Of a stretch of DNA of 64,000 nt, positions 29,027 to 38,028 are shown one piece after another. How positions within the stretch are numbered: position 1 is the stretch's first letter; each line of letters starts with the position of its first letter. A model generated the notes under the pieces. It was not told the origin of the DNA, searched no databases, and worked only from the letters and a program-made list of their open reading frames with translations. This DNA is from Stenotrophomonas sp. SAU14A_NAIMI4_8 (GTDB lineage: Bacteria > Pseudomonadota > Gammaproteobacteria > Xanthomonadales > Xanthomonadaceae). Both the position numbers and the translations under genes were made by a program. The stretch lies in assembly GCF_003086695.1 (NCBI RefSeq), contig NZ_CP025999.1:3796344-3860343 (forward strand), in the 5' to 3' direction.

Positions 29027-29826
29027 GTGCGGCACCGCCGATCGCCAGGTGGCCTGCGGCGCCCCTGCAGGGCAAGGTGGTGCTGGTCACCGGCGGTGCC
29101 AACGGCATTGGCCGCGGCATCGCCCAGGCGGTGCTGGGCGCCGGCGGCCGCGTGCTGATCGGCGATCTGGACACCGAGGCGGGCCAGGCCTGCCTGGACG
29201 AATGGCAGCGCGGCGATGATGCCGCGTTCCAGCGTCTGGACATTGCCGACGAAGGCAGCGTGCGCGACTTCATCGCCGTGGCGCAGCAGCGCTTTGGCCG
29301 CATCGACGGCCTGGTGAACAACGCCGGCATTGCCGGCCCGCATGGCACCACCCTGGAAAACATGGAGTGGGACGAATGGCAGCGGCGGCTGTCGTCGCTG
29401 CATGGCGCGTTCCTGTGCTGCAAGCACGCGCTGCCGGCACTGACCGCCAGTGGCGCAGGCGCGGTGATCAACATCGCTTCCACCCGTGCCTGGCAGTCCG
29501 AAGCGCACAGCGAAGCCTACGCCGCCGCCAAGGGTGGCCTGGTGGCCTTCACCCATGCACTGGCCATCAGTGCCGGGCCGGCGGTGCGGGTGAACAGCAT
29601 CAGCCCGGGCTGGATCGGCACCAGTGCCTGGCAGGCGCCGTCGCGCCGCTACGCGCCGGACTATTCGCCCAGCGACCACGCCCAACACCCGGTCGGCCGC
29701 GTCGGCCAGCCCGAAGATATCGGCGCGCTGGCGGTGTACCTGCTGTCGTCACTGTCCGGCTTCAGCACCGGCCAGGATTTCATCGTGGACGGCGGCATGA
29801 CCCGGAAGATGATCTACACCGAGTAG
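29023..29826 (+). CDS. short-chain dehydrogenase/reductase
   Basis: 267 residues. Cofactor motif TGGANGIGRGIA, NNAG motif at NNAGIAG, catalytic Ser in INIAST and Tyr/Lys in EAYAAAKGG. It starts with GTG inside the stop codon of the DUF1415 gene. The substrate cannot be told. The TAG stop lies next to a repeat cluster. Confidence 0.88.
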   Translation: MSAAPPIARWPAAPLQGKVVLVTGGANGIGRGIAQAVLGAGGRVLIGDLDTEAGQACLDEWQRGDDAAFQRLDIADEGSVRDFIAVAQQRFGRIDGLVNNAGIAGPHGTTLENMEWDEWQRRLSSLHGAFLCCKHALPALTASGAGAVINIASTRAWQSEAHSEAYAAAKGGLVAFTHALAISAGPAVRVNSISPGWIGTSAWQAPSRRYAPDYSPSDHAQHPVGRVGQPEDIGALAVYLLSSLSGFSTGQDFIVDGGMTRKMIYTE

Positions 29827-30080
29827 AGCACCGCTGCTCGGTAGGTGCGGACCTTGGTCCGCACCATTGCCAGCAAGTGCCAACCAAGGTTGGCACCTAC
29901 CACAGCACCACCGCTTGAAGGTTGGCACCCACCGCAGCACCACCGCTTGAAGGTTGGCACCCACCGCAGCACCACCGCTCTTCGGTAGGTGCGGACCTTG
30001 GTCCGCACAAATGCCGGACAGTGCCAACCAAGGTTGGCACCTACCACGGCATCACCGCTTCAAGGTTGGCACCCACCACA
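29827..30080. repeat. cluster of GTAG elements with 32-bp and 144-bp direct repeats
   Basis: A GTAGGTGCGGACCTTGGTCC element starts at 29841 and again at 29985, 144 bases later. A mirrored GTGCCAACCAAGGTTGGCAC with CTACC follows each. Between them the 32-bp unit GCTTGAAGGTTGGCACCCAC... occurs twice in tandem (29913 and 29945), with a third relative near 30056. No gene is present. It lies between the convergent SDR and M3 peptidase genes. Confidence 0.85.
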
Positions 30081-30091
30081 GCACCACCGTG

Positions 30092-32122
30092 TTACGCCAT
30101 GCCCGAATGCCGCAGCAGCGCGTCGATCTGCGGTGCGCGGCCGCGGAAGGCCTTGAAGTTTTCCGCCGCGGCACGGCTGCCGCCGCGCGAAAGAATCTCG
30201 TCGCGGAAACGCGCACCGGTTTCGGCCAGTGCCTGCGGCGCTTCTTCGAAGGCCGCATACGCATCGGCACTCAGCACTTCGGCCCACTTGTAGCTGTAAT
30301 ACCCCGCCGCATAGCCGCCGGCAAAAATATGGCTGAACTGGTGCGGGAAGCGATTCCACACCGGCGGATGGTTCACCGCCACTTCCGCGCGCACGCGATC
30401 CAGCAACGCCAGCACGCTGTCCTGCGCCGGTTCGAACTGGCTGTGCAGCAGCATGTCGAACAGGCCGAATTCAAGCTGGCGCACGGTCGCCATGCCGCTA
30501 TGGAAGTTACGCGCGGCCAGCATGCGCTCGTACAGCGCGCGCGGCAGCGGCTCGCCACTGTCCACGTGCGCGGTCATCGCCTGCAGGTGGTCCCATTCCC
30601 AGCAGAAGTTCTCCATGAACTGGCTGGGCAGCTCCACCGCGTCCCATTCAACGCCGTTGATGCCGGCCACGCCCAGCTCACCGATGCGGGTCAGCAACTG
30701 GTGCAGGCCATGGCCCATTTCATGGAACAGGGTGGTGACTTCGTTGTGGCTGAAGGTGGCCGGCTTGCCGTCGGCACCGCGACCGAAGTTGCACACCAGG
30801 TAGACCAGCGGCGTCTGCACGCTGCCATCGGCGCGTACGCGGCGGTTGCGGCAGTCGTCCATCCACGCGCCACCGCGCTTTCCTTCGCGCGCGTACAGAT
30901 CCAGGTAGAACTGGCCCACCAGCGCGCCCTGCGCATCCACCAGCCGGAAGAAGCGCACATCGTCGTGCCACATCGGTGCGCTGTCAGGCTGCACGCGCAG
31001 GCCGTACAGCTGCTCGATCACCGCGAACAGGCCAGCCAGCACCTTCGGCTCGGTGAAGTACTGCTTCACCTGCTGCTCGGAATAGCTGTAGCGCGCCTGC
31101 TTCAAGCGGTCGGCGGCGAACGCCAGATCCCAGGCCTGCAGCGGTGCAATGCCCAGCTGTTCGCTGGCGAACTGTTCCAGTTCGGCGCGATCCTGTGCGG
31201 CGAACGGCTTGGCACGCACGGCCAGGTCACGCAGGAAGCCCAGCACTTCGGCCGGGTCCTGCGCCATCTTGGTGGCCACCGAATAGTCGCCGTACGAGGC
31301 GAAGCCCAGCAGCGCCGCCAGCTCGCCGCGCAGGGCCAGGATGCGGTCGATGTTGCCGCTGTTGTCCAGCGCGTCATCGCCGAATTCCGAGGCGCGCTGC
31401 GCGCTGGCGCGGTACAGGATCTCGCGCAGGTCGCGGTCTTCGCCCCAGGTCTGCACCGGCAGATAGCACGGCATCTGCAGGGTCAGCTTCCAGCCATCGT
31501 GGCCGTCCTTCTGTGCGGCCGCACGCGCGGCGGCCTTCACGTCGTCGGGCACACCGGCCAGGCGCGCTTCGTCGTCCACCACCAGCGACCAGGCGTCGGT
31601 GGCATCGAGCACGTTCTGCGAGAACTTCGCCGACAGTGCCGACAGCTCCTCCTTGATTGCGGCGAAGCGCTGCTGCGCGGCCGGCTCCAGTTCGGCACCG
31701 CCCAGGCGGAAATCACGCAGGGTGTTGTCCAGCACCTTGCGCTGGGCCGCATCGAAGTGCGCCGCTTCGGCGCTGGCGGCCAGGGCCTGGTACTGGCGGA
31801 ACAGCGCCAGGTTCTGGCCCAGCGCACTGGCGAAGCGGGTCACCCGCGGCAGGTTGCTGTTGTAGGCCTCGCGCAGCTCAGGGGTGTTCACCACGCCCTG
31901 CAGATGGCTGACCAGGCCCCAGGCACGCCACAGGCGCTCGGTGGCATCGTCCAGCGGGGTTACGAAGGTCTGCCAGGTGACCGGCCGCACCTGCTCGGCC
32001 GCGCTGACCGCCGCCTCGGCCTGGGCCAGCAGCACATCCAGCGCCGGTGCCAGGTGCTCGGGGCGGATCGCCTCGAAACGCGGCAGGCCGGAAAAATCGA
32101 GCAGAGGGTTGGCTTCGGTCAC
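30092..32122 (-). CDS. M3 family zinc oligopeptidase (oligopeptidase A/Dcp type)
   Basis: 676 residues from a GTG at 32122, which has GGAG 9 bases upstream; the frame further upstream is not protein-like. The zinc motif HEMGH is near residue 466-470 in LFHEMGHGLHQLLTR, with FCWEWDHL further on. No signal peptide, so it is cytoplasmic and degrades short peptides, including cleaved signal peptides in E. coli. Confidence 0.92.
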   Translation of the reverse strand: MTEANPLLDFSGLPRFEAIRPEHLAPALDVLLAQAEAAVSAAEQVRPVTWQTFVTPLDDATERLWRAWGLVSHLQGVVNTPELREAYNSNLPRVTRFASALGQNLALFRQYQALAASAEAAHFDAAQRKVLDNTLRDFRLGGAELEPAAQQRFAAIKEELSALSAKFSQNVLDATDAWSLVVDDEARLAGVPDDVKAAARAAAQKDGHDGWKLTLQMPCYLPVQTWGEDRDLREILYRASAQRASEFGDDALDNSGNIDRILALRGELAALLGFASYGDYSVATKMAQDPAEVLGFLRDLAVRAKPFAAQDRAELEQFASEQLGIAPLQAWDLAFAADRLKQARYSYSEQQVKQYFTEPKVLAGLFAVIEQLYGLRVQPDSAPMWHDDVRFFRLVDAQGALVGQFYLDLYAREGKRGGAWMDDCRNRRVRADGSVQTPLVYLVCNFGRGADGKPATFSHNEVTTLFHEMGHGLHQLLTRIGELGVAGINGVEWDAVELPSQFMENFCWEWDHLQAMTAHVDSGEPLPRALYERMLAARNFHSGMATVRQLEFGLFDMLLHSQFEPAQDSVLALLDRVRAEVAVNHPPVWNRFPHQFSHIFAGGYAAGYYSYKWAEVLSADAYAAFEEAPQALAETGARFRDEILSRGGSRAAAENFKAFRGRAPQIDALLRHSGMA

Positions 32123-32294
32123 GGCAGATCTCCAGGGGGACAGGCCCGGCGCGCGGGCATCACCGTCGATATGGCGCTGGCAGCGGCAGCAGACAAGGGG
32201 GCGGCGCACCGGGCATTCACACCGGCCTTACGGCACCGCGCCGAAGCTGGCCGCGCGGGGGAGACCGCAGCGGTACGTACCGACGAGGCCCCAC

Positions 32295-32699
32295 ATGGAA
32301 GGTCTGGCTCCAGCCCCAACCGCAGCACCGGGCCGGTCGATGGCCCTGACGGCCAGTGCCAACGAACTGGCCTGGATCGCCGCGTTGTGCGACGCCGGCG
32401 ACGATGCGCCGCGCCATCTTGCCCAGTTGCAGGCCGTGCAGCAGCAGGGCGGTCGATTGAACGAGACCCAGGAGTGGTACCCGTTCGAGGTGATCGAACG
32501 GGGCGCCAGCCACCTGCATCCCGGGCATGAGCGCGAGTTCGTGATCTGCGTGCTGCTGTGGCTGCAGGCACTGGCCCAGGGCCGGGCCAGCAGCCTGGAC
32601 CCGCACCTGCACCTGGATGACCGCGCGATGGATATCGAGGCGCTGCCCGATGCACTGCGCGATGCGGTGCTGGATGCGTTCATGGCGGCGGGGTATTGA
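32295..32699 (+). CDS. small unknown protein, 134 residues
   Basis: I do not recognise it. A soluble, helical, acidic protein ending DALRDAVLDAFMAAGY. The ATG at 32295 has GAGG six bases before it; the next ATG at 32340 has none. It is divergent from the M3 peptidase gene. Confidence 0.6.
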   Translation: MEGLAPAPTAAPGRSMALTASANELAWIAALCDAGDDAPRHLAQLQAVQQQGGRLNETQEWYPFEVIERGASHLHPGHEREFVICVLLWLQALAQGRASSLDPHLHLDDRAMDIEALPDALRDAVLDAFMAAGY

Positions 32700-32713
32700 G
32701 ACGCCATCGCGAC

Positions 32714-32820
32714 CGCCGGGCATGGCCGGGCGCTATCTTGACCACCGCTTCGCTCGCCGGGCGTGGCCCGGCGCTACCGTGCCACCCACCGTGGTAGCGC
32801 CGGGCCATGCCCGGCGGATG
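32714..32820. repeat. three GTAG-type palindromes
   Basis: Two CGCCGGGC...GCCCGGCGCTA copies (near 32715 and 32757) and one mirrored GGTAGCGCCGGGCCATGCCC near 32791, in the gap between convergent genes. Confidence 0.8.
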
Positions 32821-32831
32821 AGGTCGCTGCG

Positions 32832-33944
32832 TTACAGCGCTTCCAGGCTGCAGCATGCCAGCTCGGGCAGCCCCTGTCCGGCCACGGCGGCGGCCAGCTG
32901 TGCATCGGCGCCGTCCACATCGATGCCCTGCTTCAGGTACCACTCGGGGTTGTAATAGCTGTGCGCGTAGCGCTCGCCGGCATCGCACAGGATGCTGACG
33001 ATGCTGCCGCTGCGCCCGGCCGCCCGCATCCACTGCGCGGCCTGCAGCACGCCGATGAAATTGGTGCCGGTGGAACCGCCCACGCGGCGCCCCAGCTGGC
33101 GGCTGACATGGCGCATGGCGGCCAGGCTCAGCGCGTCGGGCACCTTCACCATCGCATCCACGCTGGTCGGAATGAAGCTGGGTTCCACCCGCGGCCGGCC
33201 AATGCCTTCCACCCGCGAACCGCCGCTGCAGGTCAGCCCGCGCCAGTCCTGTTCACCGGCCACGGCCGCCTGGTAGCCGGCGTAGAACACCGAGACTTCC
33301 GGGTCGGCGCACAGGATGCGCGTGTCGTGGCGGCGGTAGCTGACATAACGGCCCAAGGTGGCGGCGGTGCCGCCGGTGCCCGGGCTGCACACGATCCAGT
33401 CCGGCACCGGGCTGGGCTCTTCGGCCATCTGCTTGAAGATGGATTCGGCGATGTTGTTGTTCGCACGCCAGTCGGTGGCGCGCTCGGCGTAGGTGAACTG
33501 GTCCATGAAGTGGCCGCCGGTTTCGCGGGCCAGGCGTTCGGATTCGCAGTTCAGGTCGCAGGCACGCTCGACCAGGTGGCAGCGCCCACCATGGAATTCG
33601 ATGGCCGCGATCTTTTCCGGCGACGTGCTGGCCGGAATGACCGCCACGAACGGCAGCCCCAGCAGGCGCGCGAAGTACGCTTCGGACACCGCGGTGGAGC
33701 CGCTGGAGGCCTCGATCACCGGCCGCCCTTCACGCAGCCAGCCGTTGGCCAGCGCATACAGGAACAGCGAGCGCGCCAGCCGGTGCTTCAGGCTGCCGGT
33801 GGGGTGGCTCGACTCGTCCTTCAGATAGACATCGATCCCGGCAAACCCGGGCAGCGCCAGCGGGATCAGATGGGTATCGGCGGAGCGGTTGAAATCGGCT
33901 TCGATCTTGCGGATGGCGGCAGCCACCCATTCACGCTGCGACAT
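32832..33944 (-). CDS. PLP-dependent cysteine synthase-family enzyme
   Basis: 370 residues, fold type II. The PLP lysine is Lys53 in [13 protein letters not shown]. The phosphate loop reads [15 protein letters not shown] and the substrate loop [15 protein letters not shown]. It is longer than CysK and lacks a CBS domain. The sequence style matches the Cds1-like L-cysteine desulfhydrase group, but that is from memory, and another beta-replacement activity is possible. Confidence 0.82.
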   Translation of the reverse strand: MSQREWVAAAIRKIEADFNRSADTHLIPLALPGFAGIDVYLKDESSHPTGSLKHRLARSLFLYALANGWLREGRPVIEASSGSTAVSEAYFARLLGLPFVAVIPASTSPEKIAAIEFHGGRCHLVERACDLNCESERLARETGGHFMDQFTYAERATDWRANNNIAESIFKQMAEEPSPVPDWIVCSPGTGGTAATLGRYVSYRRHDTRILCADPEVSVFYAGYQAAVAGEQDWRGLTCSGGSRVEGIGRPRVEPSFIPTSVDAMVKVPDALSLAAMRHVSRQLGRRVGGSTGTNFIGVLQAAQWMRAAGRSGSIVSILCDAGERYAHSYYNPEWYLKQGIDVDGADAQLAAAVAGQGLPELACCSLEAL

Positions 33945-34068
33945 GGCGGAGAGTCGTTGTCAGGACGGAACGGTGCGATCCGTCCATTGTATGTCGCAAT
34001 CAGCACGGTGGGCGCCCGTTAGAATGGTCCATCCGGCCGTTCCCGGCCCTGTCTGAAGGACTTCCCCC

Positions 34069-34587
34069 ATGACCCTTGCCGCCCTGCGCGACGTTCCCGG
34101 CGTGGCTGCCCAGGCCCCGGCCGAAACCCACGGCTTCGTGTTCAACCACACCATGCTGCGGGTGAAGGACATCACCGCCTCGCTGGACTTCTACACCCGC
34201 GTGCTGGGTTACCAGCTGATCGACAAGCGCGATTTCGCCGAAGCCCAGTTCAGCCTGTACTTCCTGGCCTACGTGCCGGCCGGCGTGACCGTGCCGGAGG
34301 ACGATGCCACCCGCCGGGTGTGGATGGCCGGCCTGCCGGGCGTGCTGGAACTGACCCACAACCACGGCACGGAAAGCCAGGACGGCCCGGTCTACCACGA
34401 CGGCAACAGCGACCCGCGCGGCTTCGGCCACCTGTGCGTGTCGGTGCCGGCCCTGGAAGCGGCCTGCCAGCGCTTCGAGGATCTGGGCGTACCGTTCCAG
34501 AAGCGCCTGACCGACGGTCGCATGAAGAACATCGCATTCATCAAGGACCCGGACGGCTACTGGGTCGAGATCATCGCCAATACCTGA
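34069..34587 (+). CDS. gloA: lactoylglutathione lyase (glyoxalase I)
   Basis: 172 residues, one VOC domain. Metal-ligand and substrate regions are recognisable: FNHTMLRVKDITASLDFYTRVLGYQ, LELTHNHGTE and IKDPDGYWVEII. It converts the methylglyoxal-glutathione adduct to lactoylglutathione. The length with a 20-residue N-terminal extension is like the eukaryotic/pseudomonad zinc form. Confidence 0.93.
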   Translation: MTLAALRDVPGVAAQAPAETHGFVFNHTMLRVKDITASLDFYTRVLGYQLIDKRDFAEAQFSLYFLAYVPAGVTVPEDDATRRVWMAGLPGVLELTHNHGTESQDGPVYHDGNSDPRGFGHLCVSVPALEAACQRFEDLGVPFQKRLTDGRMKNIAFIKDPDGYWVEIIANT

Positions 34588-34609
34588 TCCAAAAGAAGGT
34601 ATCGTTCCG

Positions 34610-34703
34610 GTAGCGCCGGGCCATGCCCGGCGGCCGCCTCCGGGCTTCACGGCACCGGAAGCAGACCGCGCCAAGCGCTCGCCGGGCACGGCCCGGCGCT
34701 ACC
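34610..34703. repeat. facing pair of GTAG palindromes
   Basis: GTAGCGCCGGGCCATGCCCGG at 34610 and CGCCGGGCACGGCCCGGCGC with TACC ending at 34703. The second lies just upstream of the VOC gene start region. Confidence 0.8.
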
Positions 34704-34728
34704 AACGAGCCACTTTGATGAGGTGCGT

Positions 34729-35157
34729 ATGGAAACGATGGAGCTGCACCGCGGCCGCCTGATCGACCACCTGCAACTGGTGGTGCGCGATCTGGCCGCC
34801 AGCCGCCGCTTCTACCAGGCGGTGTTCGACACGATCGGCATTCCGGTGGCCGGCGAAGGCCCGGACTATTTCTGGGCCGACGAACTGTTCATTTCCACCG
34901 CCAGCAGCGGGGCCGCCGCCGGCCAGCTGACCGGCCGCCACCATCTGGCGTTCCAGGCCCGTGATGCGGCCACCGTCGATGCCTTCCACCGTGCCGCCCT
35001 GGCCGCTGGCGGCATCGACAACGGCGCCCCCGGCGAGCGCCCCTACCACCCCGGCTACTACGGCGCCTTCGTGCTCGACCCCGATGGCAACAATATCGAA
35101 GTGGTCTACCACGGCCCGGCCCGCTACAGCGCCGACTCGGTGAAAGTCACCTTCTGA
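34729..35157 (+). CDS. VOC family (glyoxalase/bleomycin resistance-like) protein
   Basis: 142 residues. RLIDHLQLVVRDLAASRRFYQAV at the start and FVLDPDGNNIEVVYHG at the end are VOC signatures. The ATG at 34729 has GAGG five bases upstream, which decides the start. Substrate unknown. Confidence 0.85.
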   Translation: METMELHRGRLIDHLQLVVRDLAASRRFYQAVFDTIGIPVAGEGPDYFWADELFISTASSGAAAGQLTGRHHLAFQARDAATVDAFHRAALAAGGIDNGAPGERPYHPGYYGAFVLDPDGNNIEVVYHGPARYSADSVKVTF

Positions 35158-35245
35158 ACCCAGCGACGAAGGGGATCGCGTCGCTCTACCTCAGTGGGAC
35201 GGAAGCGAGTTGATCCCCGCCGTCCCTGTCTGCAAGGAGCGTGCA

Positions 35246-36076
35246 ATGAGGATGTGGTTGTCGTGCCTGTTGCTGTGGACCCTGCTGGGCCAGAACGCCG
35301 CTGCGCAATCGCGCTGCACCGAAACACCACGCGGCCTGCTGACCCCCGCGCGGGTGACCTGCACGCACCAGACCGCGTGGATCGATTCGGGCGTGGTCGG
35401 CCAGCGCCGGGTGACCTACCAGCTGCCGCTGGGCACACCGCCGGCACATGGCTGGCCGGTGGTACTGGTCTACCAGGGCTCGTTCTTCCCGCTGCAGAAT
35501 TTCGATTACCGCAGCAACCAGCCGTTTGGCGGCTATTACGAAGGCAAGCTGATCCAGACCCTGCTCGACCACGGTTACGCGGTGGTGGCACCGGCCGCGC
35601 CGGCTGATCTGTTCTGGCAGACCAATGTGCCGGGCCTGAGTGCGGCCTACGAGCTGGGCACCGATTACGATTTCCTCAGCAACGTCTTCGATGCGATTGC
35701 CGCTGGCCAGTTCGGCCCGCTCGACCCGCTGCGGCGCTATGCCACCGGCATTTCCAGCGGCGGCTACAACACCAGCCGCATGGCCGTTTCGTTCCCGGGC
35801 GAGTTCCGCGCGCTGGCCATCCAGTCCGGCTCGTACGCCACCTGCAGCGGGCCGCTGTGCGATGTGCCGGCGGTGCTGCCGTCCGACCATCCGCCCACCT
35901 TGTTCCTGCAGGGCTTTGTCGACACGGTGGTGCCGTGGTGGACCACCAACCGCTACTTCAACCGCTTGCAGGACCAGGGCCTGGAAACGGCGTTCTACAC
36001 CGAACCGCTGGGCGGGCATGAATGGTTCGCCAGTTCACCGGCGCGCGTATTGGCCTGGTTCGACGCACATCCGTAA
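35246..36076 (+). CDS. exported alpha/beta hydrolase, depolymerase-like esterase
   Basis: 276 residues. A signal peptide ending NAAAQ is followed by a hydrolase with nucleophile motif GISSGGYNTSRM (Ser near 171), a likely Asp in GFVDTVVPW and His in LGGHEWFA. The layout and two Cys pairs near CSGPLC resemble extracellular polyhydroxyalkanoate depolymerase-like esterases; the substrate is unproven. GGAGCGTGCA precedes the ATG at 35246. Confidence 0.78.
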   Translation: MRMWLSCLLLWTLLGQNAAAQSRCTETPRGLLTPARVTCTHQTAWIDSGVVGQRRVTYQLPLGTPPAHGWPVVLVYQGSFFPLQNFDYRSNQPFGGYYEGKLIQTLLDHGYAVVAPAAPADLFWQTNVPGLSAAYELGTDYDFLSNVFDAIAAGQFGPLDPLRRYATGISSGGYNTSRMAVSFPGEFRALAIQSGSYATCSGPLCDVPAVLPSDHPPTLFLQGFVDTVVPWWTTNRYFNRLQDQGLETAFYTEPLGGHEWFASSPARVLAWFDAHP

Positions 36077-36126
36077 GGCGCAGATCGCAGGCTAGACGCC
36101 CGTTGCACTTGTCATCGTGCGTACCG

Positions 36127-36150
36127 GTAGCGCCGGGCCATGCCCGGCGG
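36127..36150. repeat. GTAG palindrome
   Basis: GTAGCGCCGGGCCATGCCCGG between the convergent esterase and CBS-protein genes. Confidence 0.75.
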
Positions 36151-36242
36151 ACCGGAACATCGGAACGTCTGCGTTGTTGCAGCTTTTCCGCTGTACGAAT
36201 ACCTGCTGCGCGCCGGGGCCGACGCCGGCGCGCACACGGCAC

Positions 36243-36674
36243 TCAGTGTGCCGCCATGTAGATGTCCTGCAGCACAGCCTTTTCCAGCTCCAGCTCGCCC
36301 AGCAGGTTCTTCACGATATCGCCCAGGCTGAGGATGCCGACCAGGGTGTTGCCTTCGGTCACCATCAGGTGGCGGCGGCGCGAGTACGTCATCAGCGACA
36401 TGGCCTGCTTCAGCGTGGCGTCCGGCGCAATGCCTTCCAGGCCGGTGGACGGCAGCGTGGAAATGACCCGGCGGCCGGCCTGCGGGCCGTCGTCGGCCAG
36501 CACGCGCACGATGTCCTTTTCGGAAATGATGCCCACCGGGGCACCGTCCTTGACCACGACCAACGCGGCGATACGGTTCGCGCTCATCTTGTGCGCGGCG
36601 GCACCGATCGTGTCTTCGGCGTCGATGGTGATGACAGCTTCTTTCTTCGATTGCAGGAGTTCGCGGACGTTCAT
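36243..36674 (-). CDS. CBS-domain pair protein
   Basis: 143 residues made of two CBS motifs (residues about 8-63 and 78-130) and nothing else. Such proteins bind adenine nucleotides and act as small energy sensors. AGGAAAC lies 7 bases before the ATG at 36674. It follows the pectinesterase gene in the same direction but 367 bases away, so it is probably a separate unit. Confidence 0.88.
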   Translation of the reverse strand: MNVRELLQSKKEAVITIDAEDTIGAAAHKMSANRIAALVVVKDGAPVGIISEKDIVRVLADDGPQAGRRVISTLPSTGLEGIAPDATLKQAMSLMTYSRRRHLMVTEGNTLVGILSLGDIVKNLLGELELEKAVLQDIYMAAH

Positions 36675-37041
36675 TCTTGTTTCCTGGTGCAGGTCACTGA
36701 AGTCAAAAAAGTGTGCTCTTCCGAATCGCCCCCTCCCCGGGAACAGACCTTTCAGCGCACGTCTGGCGCATGCCACCTGCCGGTGGAATCAGTGGGCAGG
36801 CAGCGTGCTGCAACGCGATCGAAACCGAACGCTGCAGCAGCAGCGAAGGCCCCGGTCGATTCGATTCTACGACTGCCCTGTGCGGCCACTACCGGCACCG
36901 GTGGGACAGTTCGTCGTGGAACCTGTCGACGATTCCGAGAATCGCACCCGCGCTGAAACCGGCGCTGAATACAGCCGCCGGCCAACGCTAAAGTTGGCGC
37001 CGCGCCGGCCGACGCACACGCAGCCGCCCGACCCTGCAAAG
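36675..37041. other. gene-free stretch upstream of the CBS protein gene
   Basis: I find no convincing gene, repeat or hairpin here. The left end holds the ribosome binding site and probably the promoter of the CBS gene, with TTTTTT near 36707 on the plus strand. The right end borders the pectinesterase stop codon. Confidence 0.5.
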
Positions 37042-38001
37042 TCAGGGGAACGGGCGCCAGCTGCCCAGCACCGCCTCGGTGCTGTACTGCGCCGCTTCAT
37101 CGCCCGACAGATGGTGCGACCACGGCACACGTTCCTCCGGCGAGGCACCGGGCCCGGTGCTGCCGAACTCACCGTAGTAAGTGGTACGTTCGGCATCGGG
37201 CTTGTCCCAGTTATGCCAACCGGCCTGCACGATGTGCGGGCCCAGGTTGGACTGCAGGAACACCGTGCGCGCGAACGGCCGCCACGGCCTGCCCAGGTAG
37301 GTGGTGCCGGCACCTTCGCCACGCAGCAGCGCACGCCGGAACACGTAACCGAAGCGCTGGCCTTCCGGCGTGGATGCAGCAGTCACCCAGCCCAGCCGAC
37401 CCTTGGACACGATCGTGCAGTCATCGAACAACGCGGTGGCCGCGCCGAAGATGAAGTCCACCGTGCCTTCGATATAGCAGTCCTTGAAATGCAGCACGCT
37501 GCCTTCGTGGGTGTACAGCGTGTCCTGGTTGCCAAGCAGGCGCACGTTGCGGAAGCCACCGCGCGGCGGCGCCGCATAAAGTGCCAAGGCTTGGCCGACA
37601 TTGCCGGCCGTATTCTCGATGGTCAGGTCTTCGGCGATGAACTCATCGCCGTACACATAGACCGTGGCCGAGCCACTGGTGCGCATCGCCTTGCCGGTGG
37701 CCGGGTCAATCAGGTCGGCGTAGTTGTTCCAGCTGATGATCGAGGCGCCTGCACCCGCTCCGCGCAGGGTGACCCGGCTCTTCTCCTTGGGCACTTTCAC
37801 TACGCCGCGGTACAGGCCTTCGCGCAGCACGATCACCTGGCGCGTGCGGTTGCCATCGGGCACCGCATCAATGGCGGCCTGCACGCTGCGGTAGTCGCCG
37901 CTGCCATCGGCGGCCACCACCCAGTCACGGGCAGTGGCCGGCAGGCTGGCACACAGCAGCAGCACCGCCAGGGGAAGGAAACGACGGCATGGTTTGCGCA
38001 T
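37042..38001 (-). CDS. secreted pectinesterase (CE8)
   Basis: 319 residues. A signal peptide ending LPATA precedes a right-handed beta-helix domain. Active-site text is complete: GNQDTLYTHEG (Gln, Asp), VDFIFGAATALF (Asp) and YLGRPWRPFA (Arg, Trp). It demethylates pectin. It begins 27 bases after the TonB receptor gene, so the two form an operon, with the receptor a likely importer of the released products. Confidence 0.92.
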   Translation of the reverse strand: MRKPCRRFLPLAVLLLCASLPATARDWVVAADGSGDYRSVQAAIDAVPDGNRTRQVIVLREGLYRGVVKVPKEKSRVTLRGAGAGASIISWNNYADLIDPATGKAMRTSGSATVYVYGDEFIAEDLTIENTAGNVGQALALYAAPPRGGFRNVRLLGNQDTLYTHEGSVLHFKDCYIEGTVDFIFGAATALFDDCTIVSKGRLGWVTAASTPEGQRFGYVFRRALLRGEGAGTTYLGRPWRPFARTVFLQSNLGPHIVQAGWHNWDKPDAERTTYYGEFGSTGPGASPEERVPWSHHLSGDEAAQYSTEAVLGSWRPFP

Positions 38002-38028
38002 GTTGGCTCCTGCTGGACGTGGCAACGG

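Noticed and set aside
30092..32209. Longer M3 peptidase starting at 32209.
   Set aside because: The extra 29 residues are Arg/Cys/Pro-rich and unlike the family; GTG at 32122 has GGAG nine bases upstream.
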